Shown here: positions 1-12,805 of the stretch, in pieces
Layout of the letters: every line of letters begins with the position of its first letter
Numbering within the stretch: position 1 is the first letter of the stretch
Assembly (NCBI RefSeq): GCF_015706575.1
Contig: NW_024037055.1
Span: 13,244,262-13,308,261, forward strand
Direction of reading: 5' to 3'
DNA length: 64,000 nucleotides
Source of the DNA: Patiria miniata
Taxonomy: Eukaryota > Echinodermata > Asteroidea > Valvatida > Asterinidae
Notes under the pieces: generated by a model
Databases searched by the model: none
What the model was told of the DNA's origin: nothing
What the model saw: the letters and a program-made list of their open reading frames with translations, nothing else
Made by a program: the position numbers and the translations under genes

Positions 1-214
1 AAAATCCTACAATCATTCAGACTATATTAACAACAAATGAACCCTTGTCACGACTATTTCTTTAGGGGGAGACCGTGTACATAATCCTTCTTTTTGCTAA
101 TGCAATTTTTTTTTTACGGAAATTATTTTTTTTTGGGGGGGGGCTAGACATTTTTTTGGGGGGGGGGGGGGGGGGGCTAAAGCCCCCCTTCTAGCCCCCG
201 TAGAACCGCGCCTG
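1..214 (-). mobile_element. hAT-type MITE, partial copy cut by the window start
   Basis: It is inverted relative to the complete copy at 4,146-4,567 and ends with the same terminus, tagaaccgcgcctg. It contains long G runs at 137-147 and 157-176. Confidence 0.75.
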
Positions 215-1060
215 TTCCGGAGGTATGCCGTCTGGGCCTGCGCTCTCCCCCTTCTGCAGTGTCGACTTGACCTTGGCCAGCTCAGTGGCGGTGAGTGGTC
301 CGCCGTCAGTGTTGAGGTTTTGTGAGTATGTAATCACAACGTCATCAGGAAGCTTTGATCGAGCACTTATCTTGACTCGCTCCATCTCCGGAACACACTC
401 CCTCATCGCCTCATCAGCATTTGCTTTGACAAACTGCTCATACCGATCACTTCGGTTGTCTGATTCCTCCAGAATCTGGAAGCGGTTGTGCACCTCCACG
501 GCGTACTTCTCTTGTAGGTCTGCTCTTACCGCAACCAGAGGCGTAACAGGGGATTGGGAGCGTAGGGGCGTGGGGAGGGGGCTTGGGATACGTTTGTCGG
601 CGAATAGGCAACGAGGACGATTTTGACTTGGTTGTTGTCGAACTTGGCAATCAGGATCCTCTCTAAGTGGAGGCAAACCCCCCTCCCCCAAAGAATCCTT
701 CTGGCAAGAGGGCTGAGAAGCAGTCCCACCCATCCAGTAGCTGCCTGCATGCACTGCATTCCTAGCCGATGAATTGACGAGGTAGCTGCCATTCACTCTC
801 TCGAACACAAGCGGGTCCGAGTAATATCTCCCCTGCTTCAGCACTCCAAAGATCTCCAATCCACACTCCAGGCGATTGAGGCGACCTCTTCCCCTGGGGT
901 TTGGGGGCCACCGTCATACTGCCAGGCCGAGACATGACCAGCGCCGCAGCCTGCCGCTTTGCTCCTGTCTACTCCCGGGACTGGAAGTATATGATTTTTG
1001 GTTTTGGGGTTCCAAGCCGTTTTGGGGTTCCAAAGCGCATTTTTACTCCGAAAGGATGAT
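215..1060 (-). pseudogene. Decayed LINE fragment: endonuclease end to start of RT
   Basis: Minus-strand frames, disrupted by shifts, contain ERILIAKFDNNQVKIVLVAY (end of an APE-type endonuclease) and then ELAKVKSTLQKGESAGPDGI followed by PPEQ, the first RT motif. The fragment is cut by the MITE at 214. Confidence 0.7.
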
Positions 1061-2477
1061 AGATAAATGATAAAGTCTTTGCGACCGCGTTGCTTAAATG
1101 CTTTTTGATCTGAATGTTGTTGGATCAGTTTTCCCACCGTGAGTGAGTTGTTCTGATAATCATCGTATGCGGCGTCAGTCTGATATCAACAACTTTGGCT
1201 CATATTAGATTACATTATTTATAGATTGAAGTAAATAAATGTTTTCCAACAATTTCTCCACGAGTGCAACATATGTGCATTTTCCCTGACGCACGGGTAA
1301 AACGAGAATCGGGTTACCAGTAGAAGACAGTCCGAAGACAAGAAAAACCGCAACATTCCCTCTATTGTCAGCAACTCTAATCCTTAACAACACTTAACAA
1401 TGTGAATATTTGTGGTGTCTGAACGGTAGGGCTATGTAGCTTTACGGTGTAAACTACATCTTTCGCGAGCGTCTGTCGAGCGTTAAAATGCACACAAACG
1501 TGAATTCTGTTTGGGTTATCCACGTATAGCCTGATTTTCATTTTGAAACTTCCCCACATTTGTCTGATAAGTTACTAAGTAATAAAGTTGATTACGCGCG
1601 GGTACCCGATCCTATAATTTGGAACCGGGTCCTGACATCAGCGGTCGGGTAATTGAGTGCTCGATTCTGATCGAAGCGCCCGACAACTTCCTGAAGGATG
1701 ACGACGTGGTCTCGCTTGTAGCTGCACAGACCACGGTGAAGTCACCGTCAAATGTCAACGACAGCACCGGCAATGACGACACGGCGATATGCGACAACGG
1801 GCTTGGAACAGAAGTCAAGATTGACCCCGAAGGGCGCCCTCCAGCTTCTAGAGACACGTTTCGGTTTGCCGAGTTGCTGATCCGAAATGCGTTCATCATG
1901 TTCTATAGTTGGTGAGAACACTATTAGCAACCTCGATTTTGCAAAAGAATTACATTTCTATTCATAAAAACAATTCATTACATCGACTTCCTTCTCCACT
2001 AAAACAACTGCAGTGTAAATTTTACACCGGTGGTCACTCTACATGTATAATTGACCGGTGGTGTTTGCGGTGTGAAAGTTAACTTACATACAACATTTGC
2101 TTTTGCTGTAAGTTTCAGAAATGGATGGATTTGGCGGTTAGTATTTAATAGCAAATATCGTTACACCGACCTGTTTAAAGTTTTGTGATTATAGATGCTG
2201 GAAAAACGAAGAAAAAAACCGCTGTTTTTGTAGTGTGGTTCCCTGACCCTACTTCTGGAGACACCAAAAAGTATTGGGTCACCTGATGATCTGGATTCCT
2301 TTTTTTATGACCAGGGACTTTTTAGAGCGAAAAAAATTGCCTATATTCGCTGACGAAACAAAATGGTAGGCCTAAAACCAATCGCAACCAAATGAATTGA
2401 TTTGCACATGTTTCTGTTTTTGTTTCTATAAAAACTATAACAAGCTTCAGTTTATGCTTGCATCTTAATTATAGTAG
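1061..2477 (+). other. Stretch without a supported gene; one ORF of doubtful status at 1,619-1,915
   Basis: The 98-aa plus-strand frame includes DDDVVSLVAAQTTVKSPSNV and PPASRDTFRFAELLIRNAF. This loosely recalls the acidic C terminus of Tigger/pogo-type transposases, but there is no catalytic region nearby. I see nothing else here. Confidence 0.25.
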
Positions 2478-3465
2478 AACATACATACATACATATAGGC
2501 ATTTTTATAGCGCCCCACAAAGATCGGAGCGCTTTACAAAAGCTGACGAATTAATTAAAGATACAAACAAAAAATGCATTGATACGGATACAAAAAAATA
2601 TACAAGCAAAATAACATATGGCATGATTAAACAAATAAATGGGTTTTGAGTCTATTTTTGAAGAGCTGAAGTGTGTTGGCTTCCCGGATGTTACGGGGTA
2701 GGGAATTCCACAGCCGGGGAGCAGCAGCTCGAAAGGCACGATCTCCAGTACGCGACTTAGTTTTGGGGTTATGGAGACGTGTTTTATCAAATGATGAGCG
2801 GGTGGCATAGACAGATGTGTTGAAAGAGATGAATTCTCGGAGATATGAAGGTGCCAGAGAGTTGATACATTTGTATACAATGACAAGAAGTTTGAAATTT
2901 ATGCGTGCTCGAATTGGTAGCCAATGAAGGCGACGTAACAACGGTGCGCTCGGATGGTCACGAGCAGCAAGAAAAATTAGTCTGGCGGCCCTGTGTTGTA
3001 GCCTTTGCAGACGAGTTAAGTCACCTTCATTGGCACCGTAAAGCAACGCATTTCCATAGTCAATCCGGGAGAAGATTAGCGACTGAACAGCCATTTTACA
3101 TGTCTCTTGGTCCATGAAACGACGAATGCGTGATAAGTTCCGGAGATGAAAACTGACACATTTAACGATGGAAGAAACTTGGTCACTCATGCTCAACGGA
3201 GGATCGATGACAACGCCCAAGTTACGCAACGATTTAGATGGTTTAATCGTAACGTCGCCAAGAGTCAAAGTAACGTTGGAAAGGCGGGGGGGGGGGGGGG
3301 GCAAACCTAGCAGAAGCTGCAACGAAAAACTCTGTTTTTGACTCGTTTAGTTGCAGCTTGTTAGTTGTCATCCATTGCTTAATTTGTCCCACACAAGATT
3401 GTAGTTTGTGGAGTGCCACTTCGCATGCACCGTCCTCTCTCGGATCAAAACTCACAAGGATTTGC
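2478..3465 (-). pseudogene. 5'-truncated CR1/L2-like LINE, RT C terminus and 3' tail
   Basis: It contains LQSCVGQIKQWMTTNKLQLN, then NLGVVIDPPLSMSDQVSSIV, HRAARLIFLAARDHPSAPLL, HWLPIRARINFKLLVIVYK and APRLWNSLPRNIREANTL. This is the usual RT C-terminal region of CR1/L2 elements. A frameshift lies in the G run at 3,286-3,301. The minus-strand 3' end shows gtaaagcgctcc...gcgctataaaaat and a short atgt repeat tail, typical of the L2/CR1 3' end. Confidence 0.88.
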
Positions 3466-4145
3466 GTCGCTATACCGAACACCGCTATACAGAACATTCG
3501 GCTATATCGAACATCGTCTTTGGCTTCCGATTTTTCTGTGCAAAACGTTCTGAACATTGTTGTTGAAAAATATAAACAGAAAGTAACAATCATAAGTGGC
3601 AATCATTTCCCCAAGGAATAGAAGGGAAAATCCACCAATTGCTGTAGGTAGTAAGCTCAAAGCAATGTGTAATTACATAATTCAGTAGTCAGCATGTGTT
3701 CAAAACCGTCCTTCAGTAACTACAGGGTGAAGTTCTGAAGTTGAATTCGCAGTTAAACCTGCAAAGATGTGAGAGCCAAGTTATTTTTAGGAAGACATTT
3801 GGAAATATTATATGATTAAAGAATTTGGAAATTGAAAATATGATTGATTTACCTTCTCTTCAACAAAACTCGGGGAGTGGGACAAATTGGTATGGTACTT
3901 TAGATTTTTCCGAAATTACAATTTAAATGCTTAAATTTTAAGGCTAATGTTAATTAATAGCAAAATAGCATTATGTGCTTGTCAAGACAAATGGAATTAC
4001 AATAATCAATAAAAGTAAATAATTTGTAATTCATCAACATAGGCCTATGCTTTTTTTTTTTATAGGTAAGATGCTTTAACCACATCCTTCAAACAGCACG
4101 AACATAGTATTTGAATATTCGTTTGTTAACGCATTACAAGGAAAC
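3466..4145. other. AT-rich stretch, nothing recognised
   Basis: I see no reading frame, repeat terminus or RNA signal that I can support. Confidence 0.5.
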
Positions 4146-4567
4146 CAGGCGCGGTTCTACGGGGGGCTAGGGGGGGGGGGGCGCTGTAGCCCCCCCCAAA
4201 AATTTTGTCTAGCCCCCCCAAAAATAAATTCCTTAAAAAAAAAAAATGCATTAGCAAAAAGAAGGATTGTGATGTACATGCGAACGGTCTCCCCCTAAAG
4301 AAGAAATAGCCGTGACAAGGGTGCATTAGTTGATATAGTGTGAATGATTTTAGGATTTTATTGGCGCTCCCCATTGAAAATATGGCATGAGCCCCCCCCC
4401 CCCCCCCCCCCCCCCCCCCACACTCACACACACCTATTGATTTTCGGAGGCTTAAGTGTCTGGACAAATTAACCGGTCAACATTTCAGCACGCCTCCCTG
4501 AAAAAATTCTGGATCCACCGTGCTAGCCCCCCCCCCCAAAAAAATATTGGTTCTAGAACCGCGCCTG
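4146..4567 (+). mobile_element. Complete hAT-type MITE, 422 bp, with perfect 8-bp target duplication
   Basis: The terminal inverted repeats are caggcgcggttcta and tagaaccgcgcctg. The target duplication aaggaaac is at 4,138-4,145 and 4,568-4,575. The interior is rich in G and C runs and has no transposase frame. It is the same family as 1-214. Confidence 0.9.
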
Positions 4568-4944
4568 AAGGAAACCAAACCAAATAGTATGTTGGTGAAT
4601 TGGCGATTAAATGGTATACATGTAATAGGAGTTTAAGAGCAAGTACCCCCTCAACGTTGACACCCCAATGTATTATTTTCAGTGTAGGATCTTCCCTTGA
4701 ACTTACCGGACGGATTTTTTTCTGGAGTCAAAAAGGCATTTACCTTAATTCGCATGCATGGAGCATATCACGTGAGTGACTTCTTTTCCAAAATTGTGTT
4801 CTGAAATAAATTTCACTTTTTTTCTGATTCGTGGCTCTGGAGAATTGATTTTTCAAGGTCGGAGTGACAAGTCCGATAACAGTACTCCGTTACCAACTGG
4901 CGCGTGTGACTGGGTGTCATTGACTATACTTGGCTGTACAAGGG

Positions 4945-5695
4945 CGTCAATCGCTTCTGAAAAGTGTGTGTGTGGGTGGGTGTGACTACAAATTTTATAT
5001 CCTTGTGGAGACACACACACAATAGGGAACAAAACATTGTAAAGGTCTCCACAGGGCAATTTCTATAGATGAATAGGTCTCCACAAGGTTTTCACGAAAT
5101 AGATATATGGGTTTTACTCAAAAACTAGGAATTTCCAAGGTGGGTTGATTCGTCGCAAATGGAAGAGTTTTACAAAAGGGATATTAAGTGCAAATTTCAG
5201 CCAAGGAAACTAATTCTGGTTAAAATAAGAGCATTTTGAAACTTCACTTTCAAAATTGAACACTTTACTACACGAGAACAAAGGAATGTCTCCACAAGGA
5301 TACAAATTTGAGAATGGGTGTGTGTGTGTGTGGGGGAACCTTAATTGATCAGAACTAAAGCGAGCGCAAGACGCGAAGCCATAACAGCGTAGGGTCGGGG
5401 CCCGCTGAAGAGCCCGAACAAAATTTGGCTTATTCTAGATGCTGTGGTGCGATCTGAGGCAATTTCTGACCACTTTTCCCAGTTTTTTTTAGCAAAAGAT
5501 AACCATTTAAACATCATTTTCGAGTTAAGAGTAATTGAATTAGCTTTACGGAGCTGCAGTATAAAATATAGGCTACAATTTTTATTCGGGGATGAAAAAC
5601 AAGTGGGGGGGGACAAACGATATAATATCCCCACACTTTAAAAAGTGAGGGGGACTTGTCCCCCCCCCCCCCGGGCCCGCCGTCACCCACCGATT
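4945..5695 (+). repeat. Dispersed repeat family A (ends gcgtcaatcgcttc / attgacgcc)
   Basis: It shares gcgtcaatcgcttctgaaaa, gagcgcaagacgcgaagcc and tgcgatctgaggcaatttct with copies at 39,391-39,730 and 56,937-57,692. Low-complexity GT and CA tracts interrupt it. Confidence 0.7.
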
Positions 5696-5699
5696 GACG

Positions 5700-8655
5700 C
5701 CAATGTGGCTGTAGAAGCGAAATACTTGCTTCCCGGATATTACAAGGATAGTTTTAGCGCAGGCGAACCAGCAAAGTCGCGAGTGCCTTTAATTTAATGG
5801 CTGAACCTCACTCTATCATGCATAAGCCGAGATCATTTCGACAATAAGGCACGTTTCAATTGTACTTTACTTCCGCGTCCAGAATTTAGTTACGATTCAG
5901 TTCTTGTTAGTTCTCGATGTAGTGTGGTCAATGTCCTCAACAGAGTTCGAGGGTTTGTGTCTTCTCACTAATCGGTAAGAAGCAATTTATCATATACATG
6001 GACTTTAATTGTTTTCTCAAATTAACGCGTACTATACGGACAGGCCGATTGGTCCTATAATTAGGCCTACACCGAATCTCTTCGTGATGGCACATTTACC
6101 TGCGTATTAAAAGGATGTGTTGAAATGAAAAGCAGCATATAGATAGCGGGCTTTAATTGGAAACTCGTATCGGAGGTAGTTTTCAGATGGCCGCTTTGAA
6201 CATCCCTTATTTGATTGCGGATAATACCAGACTTAACATTGAAGGGGAAATTTTAGTCAAATTAAAACAGAAAGGAAATCCAACGGATACACATTGTATT
6301 GATTGATAACAAAAAAGAGGAAATGGAGCTAAATCGGAGTCAATAGACATGACACAGTACAGGTAACGTAATTTAAAGGTTGTGTGGGTGATAACGTGTC
6401 GTTCAGTTTAGTCATTCATATAAAAGTACAAGCGTTCAATGTTGACTATACGTACAGCTCTATCACAGTTTCCCGTTTCCGAGTCTGAGGGGTATTTCCA
6501 TTCTCACCTGTGTGGTATTTCCGACTCCGGTTTTGTCTCCGGAACGTCATGAGCGTCAAGGTCAAAATGTGAAGGGTCAAAGCTTGATGGTTTGATTAAA
6601 GGTGCAAGCTTTTGTAGAGTATTTTTTTCTTATTTAGCCAAGACTTTCTTGTGTTGTGGGCCTGTTCTAGACCAATCCAGGCATGCTATCGCTTCTTTTA
6701 CAAAGGCCCCCCTTCAATAGCGAAGACATTGTGCTAGCTATTGTTCAGACAATCTGCTTTTTACAACAGCGAGCATAGCATAAATAGTTTCTCCATTGAA
6801 GCTTCCTCGTAGAGTGTACAGCGATCACGTGATCACATGCAGTTTCGTCTTTATTATCAATAACCGGGCCCAATTTTCCAGCAGCAACATGAAAATGCCA
6901 TCATTAAAACTTTATTTTCGCCAGTATATTTTACAGTTTCATGACACGGTTTGATAGTTGCAGGAACCGTACACGCAACTTGAACCTAGCGTGTATATTC
7001 GACAATATGTCTGGGAAGGTTTAATGATTATCCACCTTGTCAAGTAGACCTACACTAGTGCATGTTTGTTGAATGAATTCAAATGGAGAGTTTCTAAAAT
7101 TGGTTCGTGGTGGATCATGCATTATCACTGAAATTTAGATACATTGTAACACTTCTCATGCATGCCCCATGATTCCTCACTACCAAGTTTTGTCCCCCGC
7201 TTATACGTACCTGTTTGTCACCTTTGGCTTCTACCAAAACGCATTTATACATAATTGCTCTGTAAATTGCAACCAATTAAAAACTGAACTTGAATAAGTA
7301 CCAGAAAATCATAACATATAGAGACTATTCTTTTAACTTGTCATTGTTAACAGTCAGAACACGACATTCAAATGTATGATAGACCCGATCAGTATTGATA
7401 AGCTCCCGCGTACGCTTGTATACAAGCATACAATTCACCGTGTGGACTACCGAACAAAAGTTGTCCACATAAACCAGGTAGCAGCGACGTTGTGTGGACT
7501 TGCCCACGCCCACACAAGGTTTTCCCCTCTCTGGAAAACAGGTGTAGAGACATTTTTGGGTTAGGTTTATGGGTGGCTAAATGAGGAGAAACACTAAAGG
7601 GAATCATAGAAAAAAACGCAGTTTAATTCATTCGCAACTACGCACATGCTTCCACGTTTACAAGCATTGATTTTCGATATATACTGGTGATCAATGTTAA
7701 CAAGTTTACAGCACGCCAATTAAGTCATAACTTTCCACCACCGATAGCAAACCACATGTTGCGTAATCATTAAACACAGACGCCTTAACTAAACTATAAT
7801 GAAAATTAAGGTGGGGGAACTGGCGTTAAACTGGTATTTTTGATTTTGTTTTAACCGTTGCATGTCAAGGTTTGTATCCGTGCCTTTTAGCTAATCCAAG
7901 TATCATCCTTTGTTCAAGGGAGTGCTCTCCTCTTTTGTATACCCAACGTCTGATATTTTTTTATGCGACTCCTCGAGCCAGCCAATCGGAGTCGGCTTTA
8001 GAAATTGTGACGTTATTTCGACCAGAAATATGTGGACGAAGCCGTTAATAGGTCAATTTGGCTGCCATGTTTTGTAATACAACAATGGGTTTACGGAAGA
8101 CCATATAGACTGGCGCCCACTTAATGATCTTCATCTTGAGGTCAATACGCAGTCTTGTGTTGCAAATCGACGAATCTGCTTGCATATCATAGACATCTGC
8201 TGCTGTGCAAGAGGATCATTCCATAGACTGCCTTTTAGCCATGGCACTTCAAAATTAATGAATCGATTTTCACATTGATTTTCTCATTATCTATAGCATT
8301 ACCTTAGAAAGACATTTGCAACGAGTTATCAAACGAAAAGAAATCAGTTCAAGATAAGTAACAGTTTTTAGGAGACATTATTTGGTAATTTAGGATTTTT
8401 GCGTGCTGCTGTAAATTCAAAAAGACATCAATCTTTACAATGCTTTTGAACGACCAAATAGAAAGTGGAAGGAGGTGTCGTCTAATTCAAGAAAATTATA
8501 GTTTAGAAACGTTTGAACTATTTCCTTTAATTTCTTTTATAAGCAGGAATATCCAAATACCAAATTTGAAAAAGAGAGCAATGATGCTAATACATTGTGC
8601 TCCCACGTACATTTCACACTACAGGTAACAGTTTTTAGCTGATTGAATTTCCAAT
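5700..8655. other. Gene-poor stretch; one short dispersed repeat at about 7,965-8,100
   Basis: No coding exon was found. The segment near 7,965-8,100 (gagccagccaatcggagtcg, gtgacgttatttcg, ttttgtaatacaacaa) matches 14,730-14,850 in the same orientation. Confidence 0.5.
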
Positions 8656-9973
8656 ATGGTGTTTGATCAGACAGTCTACGTATGCAACGCCTCGGCAGAG
8701 AAAGTTTACGTGCGGACGACGTACGAGAAATGGCAGCAGCTGAAATTCTCCACGGAGGTCAAACTTCTGTCCGGCACTTCCACCGGAGGCGGATTCAATT
8801 TCGAGCAGGCCAGCGACTTCACGGAGGGTTTCACGGCGCTGGCTCCTCACCACACGCTCAAGATGATCGGTTCCTTCTTCTCGGCCGAGGCTGATGACCA
8901 GACGGCAGCAGCAGCCGGTGCTGGCGGGGCGGGTGCCGCGGAGACCAAGCGGGTGAACATCAGCCGTAACTACCGGGTGCCCAACCGCCACGCCGTCATA
9001 GTCACACCGCAGATGACCCTGCAAGTAGTCCGTGGCGGTGACCAATGGAATAAACGATGCCAGGAGTTCTGCCCCTTCGTGATCCGTAAGTCTACTTTGT
9101 TGCGAAACCTGAAACAATAACTTGACCAGGTTTTTGTTTTGTTTTAGAAATGATTGACCAATTAACACACTGAACATTAACTCGTATGGAAGTGGAGCTC
9201 CTCCTTTTCCTGGACTGTCGCGTAAGTATTGATGAGATACACCAAGAGACACACCAAGGAGTACTAACCTTTGAGGTGTTTTTTTTCATTGGAGGAAGTC
9301 TTTGGAGAGGTTTTTACAGCTCACATTACATAAGGATTTCATCTTTTGGGTGCGGCTATACTCATAAAAAGATTCTTAACAAGACATTCGCTCGTACCCC
9401 CGCCCTGCAAACAGGACGCTGGTAAGGGCTGACGTCATTTCAGCTCTCATTGGATAGATTTTGCACGACCTGTGACGTAGAACGCGTCACACAAACTAGC
9501 TTCCGGTGTAGCGTGAATATATCCGACTCCATGAAATGTGGACTCATTGGCAGTACTGCGCACGCGTGAGTACGATACTGTGCTATTTTTAGGATCATTT
9601 CGGTAGAGTGACCTGTCACGTGCGAGGGATCAACCAATAATAGGGAAATAGGGGTCCGATTTTCATAGGAGTCGAATTTTCATGTGACACCGGTACCCAT
9701 CATGCGTTGCGCGCGCTAGCTGCATGCAAAGGTCAATCTGTACTTCCTTTACAAGATTCTGTGAAGCTCATCAGCCCTTACCAGCGCCCTGTTTGCAGGG
9801 CGGGGGTACTAGCGAATACATGGCACAAATCCTTTGTATTTTTTTAACTCACAGGAGAAAAGAAAAGGAGCCCGTCTCTTTGGCAACGGCTGCGAGGAAC
9901 CACGCCGAAGGTTAGAAAAGCGGAAACATGCCAGGTCTGTGGCCGAGGAGGGCGCTCGTCAACCATTCAATAG
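8656..9973 (+). CDS. Candidate two-exon gene, 182-aa protein of unknown function
   Basis: Exon 1 (8,656-9,085) begins at an ATG in good context (ccaatATGg) after an in-frame stop, and ends at atcc/gtaagt in phase 1. Exon 2 (9,855-9,973) follows a T-rich tract and ctcacag and reads to TAG. The protein starts MVFDQTVYVCNASAEKVYV and has STGGGFNFEQASDFTEGF, an Ala/Gly run, and NYRVPNRHAVIVTPQM. It ends basic with CQVCGRGGRSS. It looks like a compact beta-rich domain, and I recognise no family. The intron holds a MITE (9,387-9,816). Another exon 2 frame is longer and charged but out of phase. Exon 1 is better supported than exon 2. Confidence 0.5.
9387..9816 (+). mobile_element. MITE family B copy 1, 430 bp
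   Basis: The termini are ttcgctcgtacccccgccct and its inverted match ending agcgaa. The flanks aacaagaca and tacatggca agree at 6 of 9 bases. It sits inside the intron of the candidate 8,656-9,973 gene. Confidence 0.8.
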
Positions 9974-10679
9974 ATCTCTCTTGAGGAAGGAGCGTGTGCA
10001 GCTTCGACTTCAGCAACACCCGTGTATAGGCCTTTCTTTTGTTTGTAAACATTTGCGCCATTTTGCATGGGCTGCCGTAAGCGCATAAATTGAAGCCGTG
10101 GTTGGCAACATAATTTTTCCAAAAAAGTCCTCATAACGCTATCAACACATAGTAAAAAGGCATAGGCCTATGTGGGAATTATTTTGTAGCTTGGTTGAGA
10201 ATGTTGTATTTTCAAGTATCAAATAATATTTTGATCTGTAATAACTCTTCTTGATTTTTGCAATGTTGGACCTTCAATAGTTTTGCAGTCCGTGGTTGGC
10301 AACATGCAGTTTGCCAACCTAGCGCAGGTCTATAAATTTCTGTGCATGACTTTGAGCTACTATTTCACTGGCCAACAATACCCGCCCGCTGAACGTCTTT
10401 TTTTTCCCAAGTGGATTAAGTTAAATCTAACAAATGCGCCTTCTGTCGCTGCCACTTTCCCTGCACAAAATTCTTGCTCAGAATTTGGGGAAGACAGAAA
10501 ATGAGCTCTTTAAAAACACGTCCCAAACGACATCCACATATGGGTGTACGTTATGGCGTTTTTGGACTTAACTTTTATGTAAACATGAGACGAAAATGTA
10601 AAATTAGAAAAAAGGGGAATTTGAACGTTATAAAATTTGGAGTTTTTTTCCCTTAAAAAAATCTTTCAAAGCCTCAGGT
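9974..10679. other. No gene or repeat recognised
   Basis: Short frames only. The tail of this stretch is T/A-rich. Confidence 0.45.
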
Positions 10680-10684
10680 AAGAA

Positions 10685-10775
10685 AAGGAAATAAATTCGG
10701 GTGCAAAACAGAGATTCGAACCCGCAACCTGGTGCAAAATCCTACCCTCCATTACACTGCTCGCAACTACGTGGG
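10685..10775 (-). repeat. tRNA-derived sequence (SINE head or tRNA pseudogene)
   Basis: The minus strand carries a B-box-like gcgggttcgaatctct about 45 bases after an A-box-like stretch. The paired arms of a functional tRNA are not evident. Confidence 0.4.
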
Positions 10776-10791
10776 GAAACAAATAATGATA

Positions 10792-11329
10792 TTCGCTCGT
10801 ACCCCCCGCCCTGCAAACAGGACGCTGGGATACTCTGATGAATTCGCGCTCTGATTGGTTGGATTTGGCGTGACCAGTGACCTGCGCGTCATCAAGGTCG
10901 TGACTCTGCAAGGTTTAAAACGGCCGTTAAGACTGTTTTCATTACTCTTTTTATTCCAGTCTATGTTTTTTCTCGTTAAAAAGTGTAATAATGTAGGAAA
11001 TTCTGTAAAACTTATCTGTGTTGTAAATTTACAATTCCCGTCCACTCGCTCAGACTCCAATTCGAATCACAAATGGTCGGATTGCATTATGCAACGCTGA
11101 AAATTTTGTCCACATGGTCCACATGGTCCGCAATGACATCCGGTATGGAATACGCGCAATTCTATAGGAAGTTTTCGGATAGCATTTGCGCGCATTGTCT
11201 AACTGCAGTCTTGAACAGCTGCAGCCAGATGCTTTATACATAGGTCATAGGCCATTTCCTTCACAAGATTCTGTGGATCTCATCAGAGTATCCCAGCGTC
11301 CTGTTTGCAGGGTGGGGGGTGCGAGCGAA
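10792..11329 (+). mobile_element. MITE family B copy 2, 538 bp, perfect 9-bp target duplication
   Basis: The ends are ttcgctcgtaccccccgccc and gggtgcgagcgaa. The flanking duplication ataatgata is at 10,783-10,791 and 11,330-11,338. There is no transposase frame. A 9-bp duplication is typical of Mutator-like elements. Confidence 0.9.
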
Positions 11330-11392
11330 ATAATGATATACCTGCGTGCGTATCACAAAAGTATCGTAGAGGGCGCTAAACAACCATGTTTG

Positions 11393-11921
11393 TTCGCTCC
11401 TACCCCCGCCCTACAAACAGGACGCTGGGATACTCTGGTGAATTTACGCTCTGATTGGTTGAATTTTGCGTGACTTGTGACCTGTGCATCATCACGATCA
11501 TGACTCTGCAAGGTTTAAAACGGCCGTTAAGACTGATTCCTTGGTCTTTTATTCCAGTTTAGAGATTCTTTTCGTTGAAAAGAGTATTAATGTTGGGAAT
11601 TCTGTAAAACTAGTGTGTTGTAATTGCTCAGGTTCCGTTTCGAATCACGAATGGTCGGACTGCATTATGCGACGCTCAAAATGTTGTCCACATGGTCCGC
11701 AATTAAACAGAAATCTCATCCAGTATGGAACGTGTGCATTTCTTGTAGCATTTGCGCACATTGTCTAACTGCGGTCTTCAACAGCTGCAGCCAGATGCTT
11801 TATACATAGTTCATAGGCCACTTCCTTCGCAAGATCAGTCTGTAAAGCTCATCAGCGTATCCCAGCGTCCTGTTTGCAGGGCGGGTTCGTACCCCCCGCC
11901 CGGCAGGGGGCTACGAGCGAA
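11393..11921 (+). mobile_element. MITE family B copy 3, 529 bp
   Basis: The interior is close to copy 2 (both have gactctgcaaggtttaaaac). The flanks ccatgtttg and ccaagtttg agree at 8 of 9 bases. The right end has an extra small foldback of terminal sequence (11,884-11,921). Confidence 0.88.
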
Positions 11922-11929
11922 CCAAGTTT

Positions 11930-12484
11930 GCGGATGTCATTTGGGAGAAAAACATATCGCGGCCCGGTAAGTGTCCCCCCCCCACAGATTAAAATGTCTA
12001 TTAGGCTCTTTTGTGTTTCAGCATTTTTTCACCTCCCTTCATGTCCGAGCTCTGTGCTAATAAGCCATGTTATTTTTAATTTGAGACTTGTAAATAATTA
12101 CTACTCTTTCGTAAACGCTTCTGTGATATGTATTTTTACATTGTATATTATTATTTTTTTATGAATCTTTACCTTTTGTTTTGCTTATTTTTTTGTGCTC
12201 TGGTTTTAATGCGCTTTATATGCTCTTGGTCAAACCAATATTAACGACTTTTTTGTTTTAATTTCTTATTGACCTGTACAATTTTATTGTATTTTATGGT
12301 ACTTAAGTTTTATTTTAATAATTAATATGCAAAATATGCAAGACACGAAAATGAGATTTTCGGACTAAGTAATGTTTGCATTAATTACTTACCCTAGACA
12401 CTGATTTATAAATCTCCTTGCCTTTTTGTTTACTTTTAATCAAAAGTGCACTTCATTAAACATTTAAAATTGTTCATGCTTTTG
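11930..12484. other. AT-rich stretch, nothing recognised
   Basis: It is dominated by T and A runs. No frame or repeat end is supported. Confidence 0.45.
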
Positions 12485-12805
12485 CAGACAACAGAGGGCG
12501 TTGTTGCTGTGATGTCATTTCAGGAAGACACTGTTCAGTTGAGGGGTTTTCTGTTCAAAATGTGAACCCAAAATTTTGTTCATTTCTTGAAAACCTTTCT
12601 GAGGAAAGTTTGCCCATTGGCTTACTGCCATGTACTGGCACAACTAGGAATCACACACTTTTTGCTCATGAATATGTAAATTTGCATTAGCATAAAAATT
12701 ACAAAAGCTCCAAAATACCCTTGAAAATGGAAAACGAAAATTAACAATCAGGTTCAAATGGACACTGAGGTGAATCAAGAAAATGAGACTGCATGGGCCC
12801 TTAAA
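12485..12805 (+). repeat. Dispersed repeat family C, copy 1
   Basis: It shares aggggttttctgtt, tgctcatgaatat, aaatttgcattagcataaaa, ctccaaaatacccttgaaaa and gcatgggccctt, in the same order and orientation, with 20,385-20,830 in the big gene. Confidence 0.75.
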
